DNA from: Chrysomallon squamiferum
Lineage: Eukaryota > Mollusca > Gastropoda > Neomphalida > Peltospiridae
Assembly (NCBI GenBank): GCA_012295275.1
Contig: CM022671.1
Location: forward strand, 2,102,832 to 2,166,831
Reading direction: 5' to 3'
Length of the DNA stretch: 64,000 nucleotides
Positions 1-12,090 of this stretch are shown piece after piece. The notes beneath the pieces were generated by a model. The model searched no databases. It saw only the letters and a list, made by a program, of their open reading frames with translations, and was not told the DNA's origin. The first letter of the stretch is position 1. Every line of letters begins with the position of its first letter. Made by a program: the position numbers and the translations under genes.

Positions 1-270
1 GCAAAAAATGGTTTCTGGGGAGAGAATTGTACAAAACATTGTACGAGAAACTGTTCATCAACCATTCCAAACGAATCCGTTTGTGGTCGTCACACAGGGA
101 GGAGTGTCTCGATGGCTGTAAGAAAGGATAGTGGGGGGATTTTTGTAATGAAACATGCAGTAAAGTGTGTCTGAACGAAGAATGTTTCTATGATGGGAAG
201 TGTTTCTGTAATCATGGTATAGAAGATACTGTGTGTATCAAGGCTAAGAGGTCGTACGATATCAACACAG
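1..270 (+). pseudogene. Orphan MEGF-like EGF exon, disrupted
   Basis: Partial exon, open at the left window edge, ending in a donor (ACAG|GTAGAT) at 270. It starts in frame as AKNGFWGENCTKHCTRNC, a laminin/MEGF-type EGF repeat, and closely matches the exon at 48498-48935 on the other strand. Compared with that copy it has a 2-nt insertion near 102 (cacacagggaggagtg against cacacaggggagtg), which shifts the frame, and in the restored frame a TGG Trp codon has become TAG near 140. After these the reading frame again matches the paralogue (CLNEECFYDGKCFCNHGIED). No partner exons are visible nearby. I read it as a dead exon left from a rearranged receptor gene. Confidence 0.75.
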
Positions 271-689
271 GTAGATTCTTTCATAATTGTTTTGTTGTCG
301 GTTTTTTTTCAACTTTCTTCTTAACTTAGATTTTATTTCCATTTTTTTAAATTAATATATCATGGACACATTTGAAAAAAAGAATTCTGATGAATTATTG
401 TTTTCCCAAATTGTTTTTTTATCTTTTTTATTTTATTTTTTTCTTTAAATATTTAAAAAATATATATTATGTGTGTGTATTAAATGAAAAACACATAAAT
501 AATAATAATTAATGGTTTTTGTGTCAGACTTATTTATTAATTTACATATTTATTTATTGGACGTTTGTTTGTTTATTCATTTAAGATTACAATTCTGCTC
601 CTGCAAATTTCTGTCACATGTCATTGGACATTCTGACTTATATGGTTTCATGGTGGTTTTGCTTTGTTCCCGTTGTAAGTATGTTTTCC

Positions 690-734
<45 letters not shown>

Positions 735-1858
735 TTCATTTATTTTTTAGTTATTTTAACCTTTCTTCTATTCTTCTTCTTCTTCTTCTTCTTCGAGAGA
801 GAGGATGTAACTGAAACACACGCACAGATGAACAGCATATTTTCCCTTCTTTATCCATCTTTCTTTTCTTCTTTCTTTCTCTCGTTATTTGTTTCTTTTA
901 TTTCTTTTATCTTTTTAAATGTTTCATTACTTTCTTTTAACTGTTTTCTTTTCTTTAATTCATTCCTTTTAATTTACCCTAATTTATGATCGCTCTATAT
1001 GTCAAATAACTTATTTATTTATTTATTTATTTATTTATTTTACCTACTTTCTCTTCGTTATTTCAAACTATATTTTGCGCAGGCTTCATATAACTGTTTT
1101 ATTTTTTCTCTTTTTTAAATAAAGTTCGCTTGCAATTACAACTGAATTATCAATATCATTAGGTGTGGTAGTAGTAGTAGTAGTAGTAATAGCAATAATA
1201 CTATTAGTAGTAGTAGTAGTAGTAGTAGTAAGGACTGTTGCCGGACTACTCAAACTGAACGTAGCACTCAGCACTGAGAGAGCAAACTTGGTGTCAGATT
1301 GACAAACTAATGGCGGCAAACTCAAACTGTACCTAAATATATCCTTTTCTAATATTCATGAGTATTTTGTTCAACACAAAAGAAATTTAATTCACTTTGT
1401 TAAATAAAGCTGATGCATTTTATCTTTTATATAGAATTCAAGATGCTTACAAAACAGTAGAATTACGAAACAACTAGATTTGTTTCTCTGTTGAGTTTTG
1501 GGATTTATCAGCCCGTTTAATAAAAGATGGTCAAATTTGTCACGTTAAAACAAATGTTTGATACAGTTATCCCCTACAGATTACTGAACTTGAATTAAAT
1601 TAGCAATTAAATAAAAATAAATAAATAGGAAAATATTTAAATAAATAAAAATCATTGAATGATCGAACGAAAAGCAGACAAGCAAACAAACGAACAAATA
1701 ATGAAATAATAACTAACGTCAGAAAAATTAAATGCTTTATTAACAGTTGTAGCAGTTTTATAACATCCAAATAAATAACAACACCTAAAATTTTCAAATT
1801 GCAATCCTTTCTTTTTTCATTCTTCTTTTTTTTTTCTTTCTTCTTTCTTTTTCGCTTG
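271..1858. other. Non-coding spacer with microsatellites
   Basis: AT-rich sequence without recognisable exons. It holds a (CA)n run at 692-733, a (CTT)n run at about 766-795, a (TTTA)n run near 1010-1040 and a (TAG)n run at about 1168-1230. The part from about 1600 to 1858 is 3' flank of EGF-A and is matched, inverted, near 53330-53540 beyond EGF-B. The short open frames here are products of the simple repeats. Confidence 0.7.
692..733. repeat. (CA)n microsatellite
   Basis: Uninterrupted dinucleotide run of about 21 units. Confidence 0.98.
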
Positions 1859-2291
1859 TTATGAAACTTCTGGAATAAAAACATCTTCTACTATAGGATC
1901 CAAATACATCTGGCTGTTGTTGTTGTTGTTGAAACATAACGGAATTTGTTGAGAGTTATTTGATGAAATGTCTGAGAAACTCTCTAACTGAGATTCATTA
2001 ATTTGATCATAGTGATCAGTAACCGTTGATGTGTTACCAGACAAAGAAACTGATTCAGGTGCTGAATTCGGTTCTTTATGTTTAGTGTTCTTGATTTTCC
2101 TGTAACAAAATAAATATTAATTTATCATTCAATATTGTGTGGATTCTGTTGATATCACATACGAGGAATGTTTAATATAGGAAACATAAAGGAACAGGAA
2201 ATGACACAAATACATACATATAGTAACAGAAACACGTATATGTAGAGAGAAATAGAGAGACAGGAAGAGTAAGTAATCCATACAGCTAAAA

Positions 2292-2334
<43 letters not shown>
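2292..2334. repeat. (CA)n microsatellite in EGF-A intron
   Basis: Uninterrupted CA run inside the intron between the EGF-A transmembrane and tail exons. The corresponding intron of EGF-B (51898-52479) lacks the run. Confidence 0.97.
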
Positions 2335-2337
<3 letters not shown>

Positions 2338-4788
2338 GTCTTTGTTTTTTACAACCTCTATAAACATATCAATTAAATCAGATATGTAGGCAGACAGACA
2401 CTCACGTACATACGTACAGAATGAGTGATAATCATTGATTAAGTAAAGACTTCTAGTAGATTCTTTATTTTTTCGATTGTCTCCTTTGTGCGTACACTAA
2501 ATCTGGCATATCTAATACCAACGTACTAAATAATCAAAATGAAATGAAATTAAATTAAATAAATGACATGAAAATTGTTTAAAGATCATGAAAAATAAAT
2601 GCACAAGACAAATGAAGGAAATCCCTTATACAAGCAAATACACATACAGAGTACTAAATATATATCCATTAAATGGTAAAGAAATGTCTGAGTATAAATC
2701 TCAATTAAATAAACAAACATTCGCTGGCGCATTTTATATTTATTACACAACTGCATTATAATTTATAACAACTTACTTGCGTATAACATAAACAGCTAAA
2801 AGAACAATGAAAAACAGAACCGTCGCAGTGAATGCAAAAATTAATTCAAATTTTGTCGCAAAACCTACAAATACAAAAAATATAAAAAAATATAAAATAA
2901 TAATAATAATAATTACACGAGGTTCATCAGTAATATCCATTAATATCATTTAACAAAACGAATAAAATTAAATATGGATAAACATGTTTTATTAGAAATA
3001 TATATAAAGAAGTCTTTAAATGAAAATTAACATATATAATAAAAAAAATATTTTAGCAGTTTTAATAGTCATTGTAAAAAAACATAATATAATAAAAAAA
3101 AGTTTCAGACCTTATATTCTTTCATTTTTCTTTTTTCTTTTTAATTCTTTTTTTCTTTTTTTTTTATTCTTTTTTTTTTCTTTCTTTTTTTCACAGAATA
3201 TTTTATTTGTATATCATTAATTGTATCTGTTACTTAACATATTAGGCCATTTTATATTTTACCTTCAAGTTTAGGAGAATTCTGCAGACAATATCTGCCG
3301 GTCCATCCAGGATGACAGCCTTCAAGACACGTTCCATCATTTTCACAAAGTTGTTTAATACAGTTTTTACTGCACTTCATGTTACATGTGTCACCATATC
3401 ATCCATCAATGTATCCTTCCGAACATTTTGTTCCAATTTTGTTACAGGTTCCATTTCGACATCCTAAACTGCATTTCTTTTCGCATCGGTCTCCAAACCA
3501 TCCTTTAATACAACCATGTAAACACTGCCCTGAATCTCGACCGCAGGAAGATTTGCTAATGTTATTGTAATTTAAATTGCAATTCTCTGAACAGCGATCT
3601 GAACAGTAGTAACCAAAATACCCTTCTCTGCACACGTGACAAATTCCTGTGTGTTTCAGGCAACCATTGTTGTTGCAGTTGTTGCACTCGTGTTGACACT
3701 TGGGTCCGAACCAACCAGATCGACAGGAACCTAAGAATAATGACCATGTCAGTGTTTTCAGTGATAAACATATTTTAATATTGGATATTCGCTTTCTCTC
3801 TATCTATCTATCTCTGTCTGTCTTTCTCCCTATCTGTCTATCTTTCTTTATCTCTACTCCAGTATGTGTGTGTATTTATAAAGTGTTTATGCGTGTGTGT
3901 CGTCAAAGCCTCACTACAACGGGGCTTTCATATCTTCAAATGATAAAACTTGTATCTTAAGAGAGTAACCAATTCTTCTCAATATGTGTGTGTGTGTTTG
4001 TATAATACATTTTCTTTAATCTCATTTACTATTCATCTCTTTTTCAAATTTTAATTTTTAATAATTATACGATCACTAACATTAACTTTTAAAATTTAAT
4101 AAATTTGTGGTCTACCTTCGGCAATTTTGTTTTTACTGCCACAGTCGGTTCCGAAGTATCCATGGCGACATTCGCATGAACCATCTCTCTGACAATCTCC
4201 TCCAAGACATCCTTCATTACACCTCAGAGAACAGTCTACGCCATACATTTTGTCTTTACATTTTAAACAGTTTCTTTTCTCGTCACATTCTGAACAGTTT
4301 TCATTACAATTTGTAGGTATGCATTGTACTCCAATGTATCCAGTTTTACAACCATGTATACACAATTTCCCATCGTAAGAACATTCTGAATGCAGACAAC
4401 CCTCGCTACATTTTTCACGGCAGTGATTTCCCCACCAACCTTTTTTGCAGCCATCTAGACATTCTTGTGAAAATTGATCACACACAGGTTTGCTGCCAAA
4501 AGGCGATCCACAATTTTCTGGACATAGTTCTTTACAATTCTTGCCGGTGAAACCAGCAGAACATTTGTAGCAAGAACCGTTGACTTTATCGCATCCATCG
4601 ACATCACAGTCTGAACATTTAAGAGTACAGTTTTCACCATACCATCCAGGAAAACACAATTTGCAAGTGCCATTGCACTGTATGCAGTTGTATGCCCAGT
4701 CATGTGGTTCGGTGAAATTTCTCTCTGAAATAATAAATAAATAAATAAATAAATCAAAGAGATAACTTGTATAAAGATTTTCTAACAA

Positions 4789-4935
4789 TGGTCCACAGAG
4801 GAAATAGCTCAGTGGAAGGTCATTATGTCATAGGTCGACCCTCTCAATGCGCTCACTCAGCTATTTGCCATAGGTTCCCTCCCCTTGTGACAAACCGTGG
4901 TGTATCTTCTTTCACATCGATCACAATAAATGAGT
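4789..4935 (+). mobile_element. tRNA-derived SINE-like fragment
   Basis: The stretch has a tRNA-like head. tagctcagtgg at 4805-4815 fits the pol III A box (TRGCNNARYNGG), and aggtcgaccct at 4832-4842 is one base short of a B box (GGTTCRANNCC). The spacing is tRNA-like, but no clean cloverleaf with paired acceptor ends can be drawn, so it is not a tRNA gene. It lies in an intron of EGF-A, antisense to that gene. The family and the 3' end are not defined. Confidence 0.5.
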
Positions 4936-5450
4936 AGACAACAGAGTGGTCATAAGAGGTTATGATAAAAACAATAGCACATAGATATGCATTTCTGTCT
5001 AACTAAATATTTATATATCTTATTCTCTCATACTCTCTGACTGTGTGTCTGTTTAATATAACTGGCATTTATATGCACAAATACAGCGTAGAAAATGTAT
5101 TAGGTAATTTATGATTAATTCTTTATATCATCATTAAAAGAGAGGAAAAAGAAATATTGACCATTACTATTACACGTTCCGCTCTGGCGATCGCACTGTT
5201 TGCAACTGCTACAATTCATATTACAGTGTTTTCCATAATATCCCGGCATGCAGCGTTAGCAGAAACCTTGACAATAGGAGCAGTGTTGTTGACGGCTTAT
5301 AGCTAATAATGAAAATTAAAAAAAAGAAACACACATCATTATATTTATGTATGTGAATTCTTGTGTCAGAGTTGATTTTACATCAGTGCGAAAGATGAGA
5401 TACCAAAATGTAAATAATCAAATAACATTCTCACTGATTTCACATTCAGA

Positions 5451-8192
5451 TTAAAGGTATTCATCACTGACAGCTGATGGAGTCATTACACCAAGGTCTG
5501 TAAAAAGGAGAGTGAGATACGCAGGTGGTGTATAATCAACCATTGGATGCTCCTTAGTTAAATCTTGACAAGATTTCAGTGCAGATGCTTGATACTGGAA
5601 AACAGCAATAACATAAACAAAAACATTAATAAAATAATAAAATACTTTAGAAATAACTTTTTTTTATATAACAGTGTAAGGTCCTAGTAATTTAATAAAA
5701 ATAAACATTATAATTTTATTAAATGTAGTAAATATATAATGAATGTGATGAAACTGATTTCACTCTTGTGAACCAAATAACTCAAGATAAAAAGATTATT
5801 TATCATTTCACAAATATAATAAGTGAATTCTAGTAATACAAAAGTAAATAAAATAATGAAATATAGACAAATCAAACAGAGAGATAGATAGATTACAGAA
5901 ATATATAATTAAAATGAATAAAAGGGAGAAAAGTAGGGTAATGAAAAAAATGAAACCAAATAAACAAAGAAAAAAGAAAATAAATTATTTTAAAAAGTGA
6001 TAAAAATATGAATCTATTTCATGTTACCTTAAACTGATTTGGAATATCCTGCTGATTCAGAGGATAGAGTCGAACAAACTTAAAACTTTCAGCAACTACG
6101 TACACTGGTTTATTCATAGCTTTAGCTTATATGGCCATTGTGTATGTTCCTATCTGTACAGAAACAATAACAGAAGCATTAAAGTGTACCTCACATGATA
6201 TAAACAAATGCTGATAACTATTTTTCATACACCTACATGAATATTTGATTTGTTTCTTGTCACAAGTCTGTATTAATAATACATTATTATAGTAAAATAA
6301 TAAACTTCCACACATGAACTGACATTTTTCTCTTCTCCACTTGCCATTTTCCAACAGTTTACTCAGGCAATCAGATTTTTAACATATTTCTATTTATCTA
6401 AATCTCAGTCCTGTTACATCTTCATAAACCTGTTACTTTATTGTTATCTTTTCTTGCTAGCTAAAACTGACTGTCAGAAGAACTTGGAAGTATACATAAT
6501 ATCATCATCATCATCTTCAACATTATTATTATTATTACATCATTATGGTCAACACTTATGATGGACACAAAATAAATGTTAACTAGATACCTTATTTATA
6601 ATTCCTCCACTTTCTACTACTCCTTCAACACCTACCAAAACAAGGTCCACTTTTTCCATTACATACCTAAATAAGCATAACAAAAATATTTGAAGCAAGA
6701 TTCTACAAGACTATATTTCAAATACTTGATACAAAAATACAAAATTATTTAAACACAAAAATATATATTCAGAAGAAAAAAAAAGACAATCAGAAAAAGA
6801 TATAATGAACTTTAAAAGCCAGAACTGATTAAATAGATTACCGTTATGATTATGAAAATTTAATATAGCCATACAGACAGAAATAGAGAGCCAGATAAAC
6901 AGACAGAGATGGGGAGGGAGATAAAAATGTGGGTATTTGTCAAATAAGGAAATAATGATTGTTAGAAAGAATTCATTTTTGAAATCAACTTACCCTACTG
7001 CAGAATCCAAAACAACAGTCGTGGGAATACCAAGAGCAGATAACTCTTTGTATGTCTGACACCTGAAAAACCATAAATACACCTGCTACTTTCATTTTAA
7101 CTGAATAATAAATTTCACTTGTTTTGTTGTTGTTTCTCCTGCTTTGGAGGGTTGTTTTCTTTTAATAGTAAATAAATATAAAGATAACAGAAAATAAAGA
7201 ATGAAACAACTCTCACATACACAGAACTAGAAAGAATCAATGATATAGATACAACAAGAATATTTACCAGCTCCAGCTGCAAATATATTTCTGATTTATA
7301 ATCTGAATAAGTTAACCCTTCTAAAATTCATTTTGTCATGTATTTATTTTTTGTTTGTTTTTCTTTTGTCATAGTGTCACCATACATTTTCACAACCTTA
7401 TTGTATTTTATTAATAACAAAAACTGTAACAGTATTAAATAACACAATGATCTGGATATATATGAAATACATTTAGAATATTATTCTGTGTAACATCAAG
7501 GCTGATGTTAACAACCAATATCCAGTGTTTTCTTTAAGCCTAGGTTTCATTATCTATTTCAACAATAATTCATTTTCTTTTCTTTTTTAAACAGAAAGAC
7601 AAAATGAGAATCTTTTGAGAAAATTCTGTGAAACAGGTTTTCTAAATATATTAGAGAGAATATTTTTTTTAAAATAAAATAAAATATTAATACATGAAAA
7701 AAGAAAATATTTTGAGTAAGATGACAATAAATTTACATAATGATATAAATAAAAGATAATATTAAACAGATGAATGTTGGTTTTAAATATTTTTACCCTG
7801 ATTTGTCAGGAAGAGATTCTATGACATAGACTTTAAATCTTTTCTTGGCTTCTGCAGCCTCCTTTAATATTTGAAGTACAACTCTTGATCGTGAATGTGT
7901 TAATACCGTCTACAAACAAGATAATTATAATATAACATTATTATTAATAATTATGAAAATGACTGTGATAATAATAATTGAAAGTACTAGCAGTTGCAAT
8001 AAATCCAGTAATTTACAACAATAATAAAAGTTACCATGCCACAGCAAAAATTCAAAACTAACTAATTATTAACCTTAACTAAGTGTATTGACCAAAGATC
8101 TTAAGGGCCAGTATAGATAAAAACTGGATAACAACAGACGAAGAAAGAGACAATATATGTCTAAAGATATGTGTATGTGTGTATATATATGA

Positions 8193-8244
<52 letters not shown>

Positions 8245-9699
8245 TGAGGATTTCAGAAAATTATTTTATAAAGGTTGCAGGTCTAGAAGGATCTTTGAAT
8301 AATTTATATCTGGTTAGTACAGACTAGTTTCCATTAAATAAATTCATGGACACTATATTATCAATTGTAATCTTTTGTTTGTCTTTGAATTTTGGATATT
8401 AGAACTTTTAAATTTAAGCCTGAGTTATATTTATATTGATATTTAAGGCCTGAATATAATTTATGATTACAAGCAAGGGGGAGACAACTTACTGCTCCAT
8501 CTGTAATAAATGGATGAGCTAATCTGGCAATCTTCTGATGGGAACTTGCAACATTTTGAAGAAATAAATTCCCTTGCTGTACCAGAATTTTTTGACATTC
8601 TTGAAAATCCCAAAACAGAAATCACTGTAATTAAATAAAGCGATCTCTAAAATAACTATAAATTATTATGTTTGTGTATGTGTGTGTGTGCATGTGTGTG
8701 TATGTGTAGCTGTGTGTATGTAATTATGATATACATTATCTGATAATGAATATTAGACCACTATAAAAACTTGTTAAATGGCATAATAAATAAATGTATG
8801 TTACAGTTAACTTACACTAAATGAGAAGAAAATTAATAATTTCAAAATTAATGGATCAATTTTATTATGTCTTCTTTCAAAAGGACAGAGATAAAACAGA
8901 GGAAACATTAATGGCTACTGGGTGACAAACCTAACACAGATTGCAAATCTCTCATCCAAAACCTAAATGTTTTCTGAGCCTCTGAGACAGTGATTCATTA
9001 CAAATTATTTTATTTTATTTTAGCCTCTGAAATTAAAGTTTCAGACTTGCTCCTTAATGTGAAGATCATATTGGAAGGCGTGTTTGATAGAATCAATACT
9101 TACTGAATGCTGAATATTTGCCAGTGTGATAAATCTTAAGAAGAGTTCACATCCAGATGAAATTGATGTGACACTGCTTTCTGTTTGACTCAGGGTATTT
9201 ATAGCATCCTTCAGTCGAGCTCTCATCTCAGCTAATGTCTCAACTGTATAATAATAATAATAATAATAATAATAGTTGTTACTCCCATTTCAAAATCTCC
9301 TACAGCACTGCCATTCAGAGGCATCACTGCATACTCCTCAAACAATAGAATGAACAGGAAGAAAAGAACAGATATCAGTGTTACTGTTACAGTGTTAGCT
9401 TTGTTTTGAGTTAAAAATATTGAGCATGTTTTATAAAAGCATTTCTTTGTTTCTATAATTTTACAACAGACAAGACATAGTAAATGACAAATAAATATTA
9501 ATACATTATATTATTTATACCAATAATTGCTGTAACTAACCTATTAGTATCAGAGTAACTATAAACTACAGCCTTAATTCTTAATTATTTTTTCCATTTC
9601 ATTTCTGAAAGTTTTCGTGTTTATATTTTTTTCCTTGTAGTGATATCGATACAAAATATAAAAAGTGTTTAAAATGCAGATTATACCTTCCTTATTCAT
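5451..9699 (-). pseudogene. EIF2B1: EIF2B1-A: eIF2B alpha subunit, disrupted copy
   Basis: Encodes the alpha subunit of eIF2B, the guanine-nucleotide exchange factor for eIF2 in cytosolic translation initiation and the integrated stress response. Exons placed on the - strand: 9243-9104, 8609-8493, 7909-7797, 7062-6994, 6666-6591, 6153-6028 and 5594-5451. Together they give the recognisable order of the family, including [55 protein letters not shown] and a C-terminus [16 protein letters not shown] with stop at 5451-5453. Phases fit at all junctions. Lesions: TAA at 6127-6129 where copy B has TCA (Ser), and loss of the AG acceptor before 8609 (ttttgg|GATTTT, where copy B has ttttatag). The exon for about 35 N-terminal residues was not found; a possible first exon is ATG AAT AAG GAA G|GTATAA starting at 9699. 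Probably not functional. Confidence 0.85.
8195..8243. repeat. (GT)n microsatellite in EIF2B1-A intron
   Basis: Uninterrupted GT run. The corresponding intron in copy B (around 44150) has a much shorter CA/CATA run, so the tract expanded or contracted after the duplication. Confidence 0.97.
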
Positions 9700-9960
9700 G
9701 TTCAACAGTGTTTCAGTTTTGTTTTTGATCCGAATAAAAAAAAGTTTTAAGATGGTGGTTTCGTCAGGAATCAGGGTGGGAGTTAAGTTCCCTATTTAGT
9801 CATTGTTACGCTGCCCATGTAGATTAAGAAATGACGAGATGCCAGTTGATAGCTTTTTGTTCCGTTTCTCTGGCAGAAGTGATTTTGCAGTAAATAAACT
9901 AGGCACAAAAACGAAGTTATTGTTACATTTCATTAAGCAGATATAACTGTTAATTAGGAG
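9640..9960. promoter_or_regulatory. Putative shared promoter between EIF2B1-A and GTF2H3-A
   Basis: This interval separates two divergently transcribed genes and is conserved, inverted, at about 41850-42080 between the B copies. A candidate EIF2B1 start lies at 9699 (-) and a candidate GTF2H3 ATG at 9752 (+, gatggtggtttcgtc), so transcripts would start close together. No TATA box is evident. The bidirectional-promoter role is inferred from gene orientation and conservation, not from recognised motifs. Confidence 0.4.
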
Positions 9961-10383
9961 CGGTATGCATCAATATATATTTTTTGTTTCTTTATTCAAG
10001 TTTAACAGGAACAACATTTTTATTTTACAGTTTTACTTTGACTGTTATAGTGTTAAGAATAAACTATTAAACAATTTAAAGTATTATTAACAATTACTAT
10101 AACTAGTATTAATATTACTAATAATTAGTAGTAGTAATACTAATAGAATAATAAAATATAAAAATAAATAAATAAATGCTGTTTTTATATATTTTTTCTA
10201 GTCAGGGCCACATGATCTCTTTATTAAAAATATTTATTTATTTATTTATTTATTTATTTTTTTTATATACTTAATGAACACAGCTGATTAATAAAAAATC
10301 AGATGTGGTGTTGTTTAATAGTGGATGTTGTTAAATATCAATTTTTTTTTCTATTAAATACTTGTATGTGCAAAATGTTATAT

Positions 10384-10548
10384 AACTAAAACCTGAATGA
10401 TCAATTCTGGATGCTAGGAATCACCATCTCTCTTGATCATCAAGTAAGACATTGTAGGCCTACATGTATGCATAAAGTTCACATATAAAGGTTTCCTGGG
10501 TATAATATTTTTTGTTTAGCCATAATAGAGATTTAAAAAAATGCATAC
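10384..10548. repeat. Left inverted segment inside the insertion
   Basis: About 165 bases recur in reverse complement in two pieces near the right part of the element, at about 12068-12168 and 12202-12275. The right-hand pieces are in swapped order relative to the left segment, so the element is rearranged internally and is not a simple hairpin. Confidence 0.7.
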
Positions 10549-11339
10549 CTGCATGGATGATTGATACAATGCATTACAATGTACATTTTTTCTGAGACTA
10601 AAAACTCATCTTTGGAGTTAAAACCCATCTGACATGTCTGAAGGAATGCCTGAAGGATATGAAAAGATGCCAAATGGCATGACATGTTGTACACAATCAG
10701 GCTCAAAGGGTTAACAGGAAGTGATGCTTCAGGCAGGTCAGGAACTCCTTTAGATTCCCTGGTGCAATCCCCATTGAACACATGGCAATTAGAAGTTTAA
10801 GACAAAGAAGTTTCTTCATCTGCATTTCTTTGACAATCTGAAGCTTTTTAAGTTGGACACAATGTCAGATGTTGATATATAAACAATATTTTTATTTCAT
10901 AAAACCTATTAAGTAATTTTATCATGTCATGTGGGCCTTGCCATTGGTTTTGAACAAGGTTTCAGTCAACAACAGTACAACCCAGTCTGAAATCAGACGT
11001 CATCAAGTGATGTACTGCATAATGTATTTGTACACCCAGTCTTCGGCACAGAGTATGAACAAGGTCTACTTCACCTTAATAAACTGTGATTTATACTTGA
11101 GAAGATTGACATAAATGCCCAAGACTTGTGGGCCTTTGGCAATCACACATGTACTCTGCTGCCATTTTATGACCTGCTTAACTTTACTGAAAGGGTTTCA
11201 GGATTTGATTTAATATTTAGGAAAGCACTGACTTTGTTCTATTGAATTGAAGGTGCAGGCCAATACTGAAAACCTTATTTCTTCCAGGGCTAACTGCAGC
11301 TTTAACTCTCCTGAAAATGTGTGTTATCAACACCATCAT

Positions 11340-12090
11340 ATCAAAAAGGAGTTGTTGCGAAGTGTATGGAAAACTGAGGAAGTTGAACTCCTCACTCTTT
11401 GAAGTGGGATCAAAACACGGGACATCAAGAGTATCACGAACAAGAACTTTTCATCAAATTTTCAACATTGCAGAAAAACTGTTGTGATCCCCTTAATCGC
11501 CACCCTGAGCAAGCACGCACTAGATCTTTAAGAATTGTTAGCATGGGCACCTACAAATGCTTAGTAAATCCTCCAAAGACACTAGTGCCAGGAGACAAGT
11601 TGTGCTTACCCTTCAGAAATCAAAGGTCCTGCAGAGGATGGCTTTAGTATGGGTGGTATTACAATGGGAGAATTTGGTGATAACTTGCCAGACAAACCGC
11701 TGGTTGCTGTTTCCCCAGAAAAGGACTTTGATTTGAATTCTATTCTGTCGAGTTTAGGTGAAACTCCTGTCAAACTCCATTCACTAGCAAATTCCAGTAA
11801 ATGAATGAAAGGACAGAAAAAAACTAGCATCAGCTACAGTAACATTAAAATGACATCTTAATGTGTGAATCCTACCCAGAGTGTGTGCAAATCTTGATTT
11901 TGTCACCCTTTACCATTGAAAGGACAATGAATTGACGGAGGAAATAATCCAATTTTATGAAAGTGATGAGAACAGTAGAATGTGTCTGGGAATGAAGGAT
12001 ACAGTGAGCATTTGAAACAAACATAGTGAGAAGGTTAAGCACCAGAAACACCTAGTTCTCTCAAATTTATGTGAACTTTATGCATACATG
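11340..12090 (+). pseudogene. Decayed transposon-like coding fragment
   Basis: Broken coding-like sequence with several stops. The clearest piece runs from 11926 (NELTEEIIQFYESDENSRMC, then LGMKDTVSI, then a stop) and is followed by HQKHLVLSNLCELYAYM around 12040-12088. The order of an LTEE...FYESD...SRM...G.KD.VS block followed by a KRL.L.NL.ELY block resembles multi-copy uncharacterised proteins I recall from cnidarian and mollusc genomes that behave like transposon products. The family assignment is from memory. On the opposite strand 10533-10781 is open for 82 codons, but I recognise nothing in it. Confidence 0.4.

Larger units (their letters stand above)
1859..5295 (-). pseudogene. EGF-A: 5'-truncated multi-EGF membrane receptor, two stops
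   Basis: Five exons can be placed: 5295-5168, 4724-4116, 3730-3263, 2864-2777 and a tail exon of about 2100 down to the stop at 1859-1861. The first three encode Cys-rich laminin/MEGF-type EGF repeats (for example CKLCFPGWYGENC, CKKGWWGNHC, CRHGYFGTDC). The fourth encodes one hydrophobic helix (ELIFAFTATVLFFIVLLAVY) followed by Arg-Lys. The last encodes a Ser/Asn-rich tail with tyrosines in DHYDQI and QMYLDPI, of the sort that could recruit signalling partners. Phases agree at each junction (phase 1, 1, 1, 2). The family (MEGF10/Draper/SREC-like) acts at the cell surface in recognition and engulfment; the role here is inferred. No signal-peptide exon is present, because EIF2B1-A begins 156 bases away. 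Stops interrupt it: TAA at 5256-5258 inside the first EGF exon and TGA at 3399-3401, where EGF-B has CGA. A Cys just before the second stop is also Tyr. Likely a pseudogene. Confidence 0.75.

Noticed and set aside
512-989. Open frames around a (CA)n tract
   Set aside because: Low-complexity His/Thr and Phe runs; no homology or splice context.
4805-4842. Functional tRNA gene
   Set aside because: A and B boxes are recognisable, but no paired acceptor stem or proper anticodon arm can be drawn, and the B box lacks a base.
6127-6129. RNA editing as a rescue of the EIF2B1-A stop, if the host is a cephalopod
   Set aside because: A-to-I editing could at best convert TAA to a TGG-like codon (Trp), not to the Ser read in copy B, and it would need two edits. 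The lost acceptor would remain.
11399-11830. Separate host genes in open frames of 74-82 codons
   Set aside because: They lie inside the 2.3-kb insertion, in decayed coding sequence with stops in the apparent original frame.
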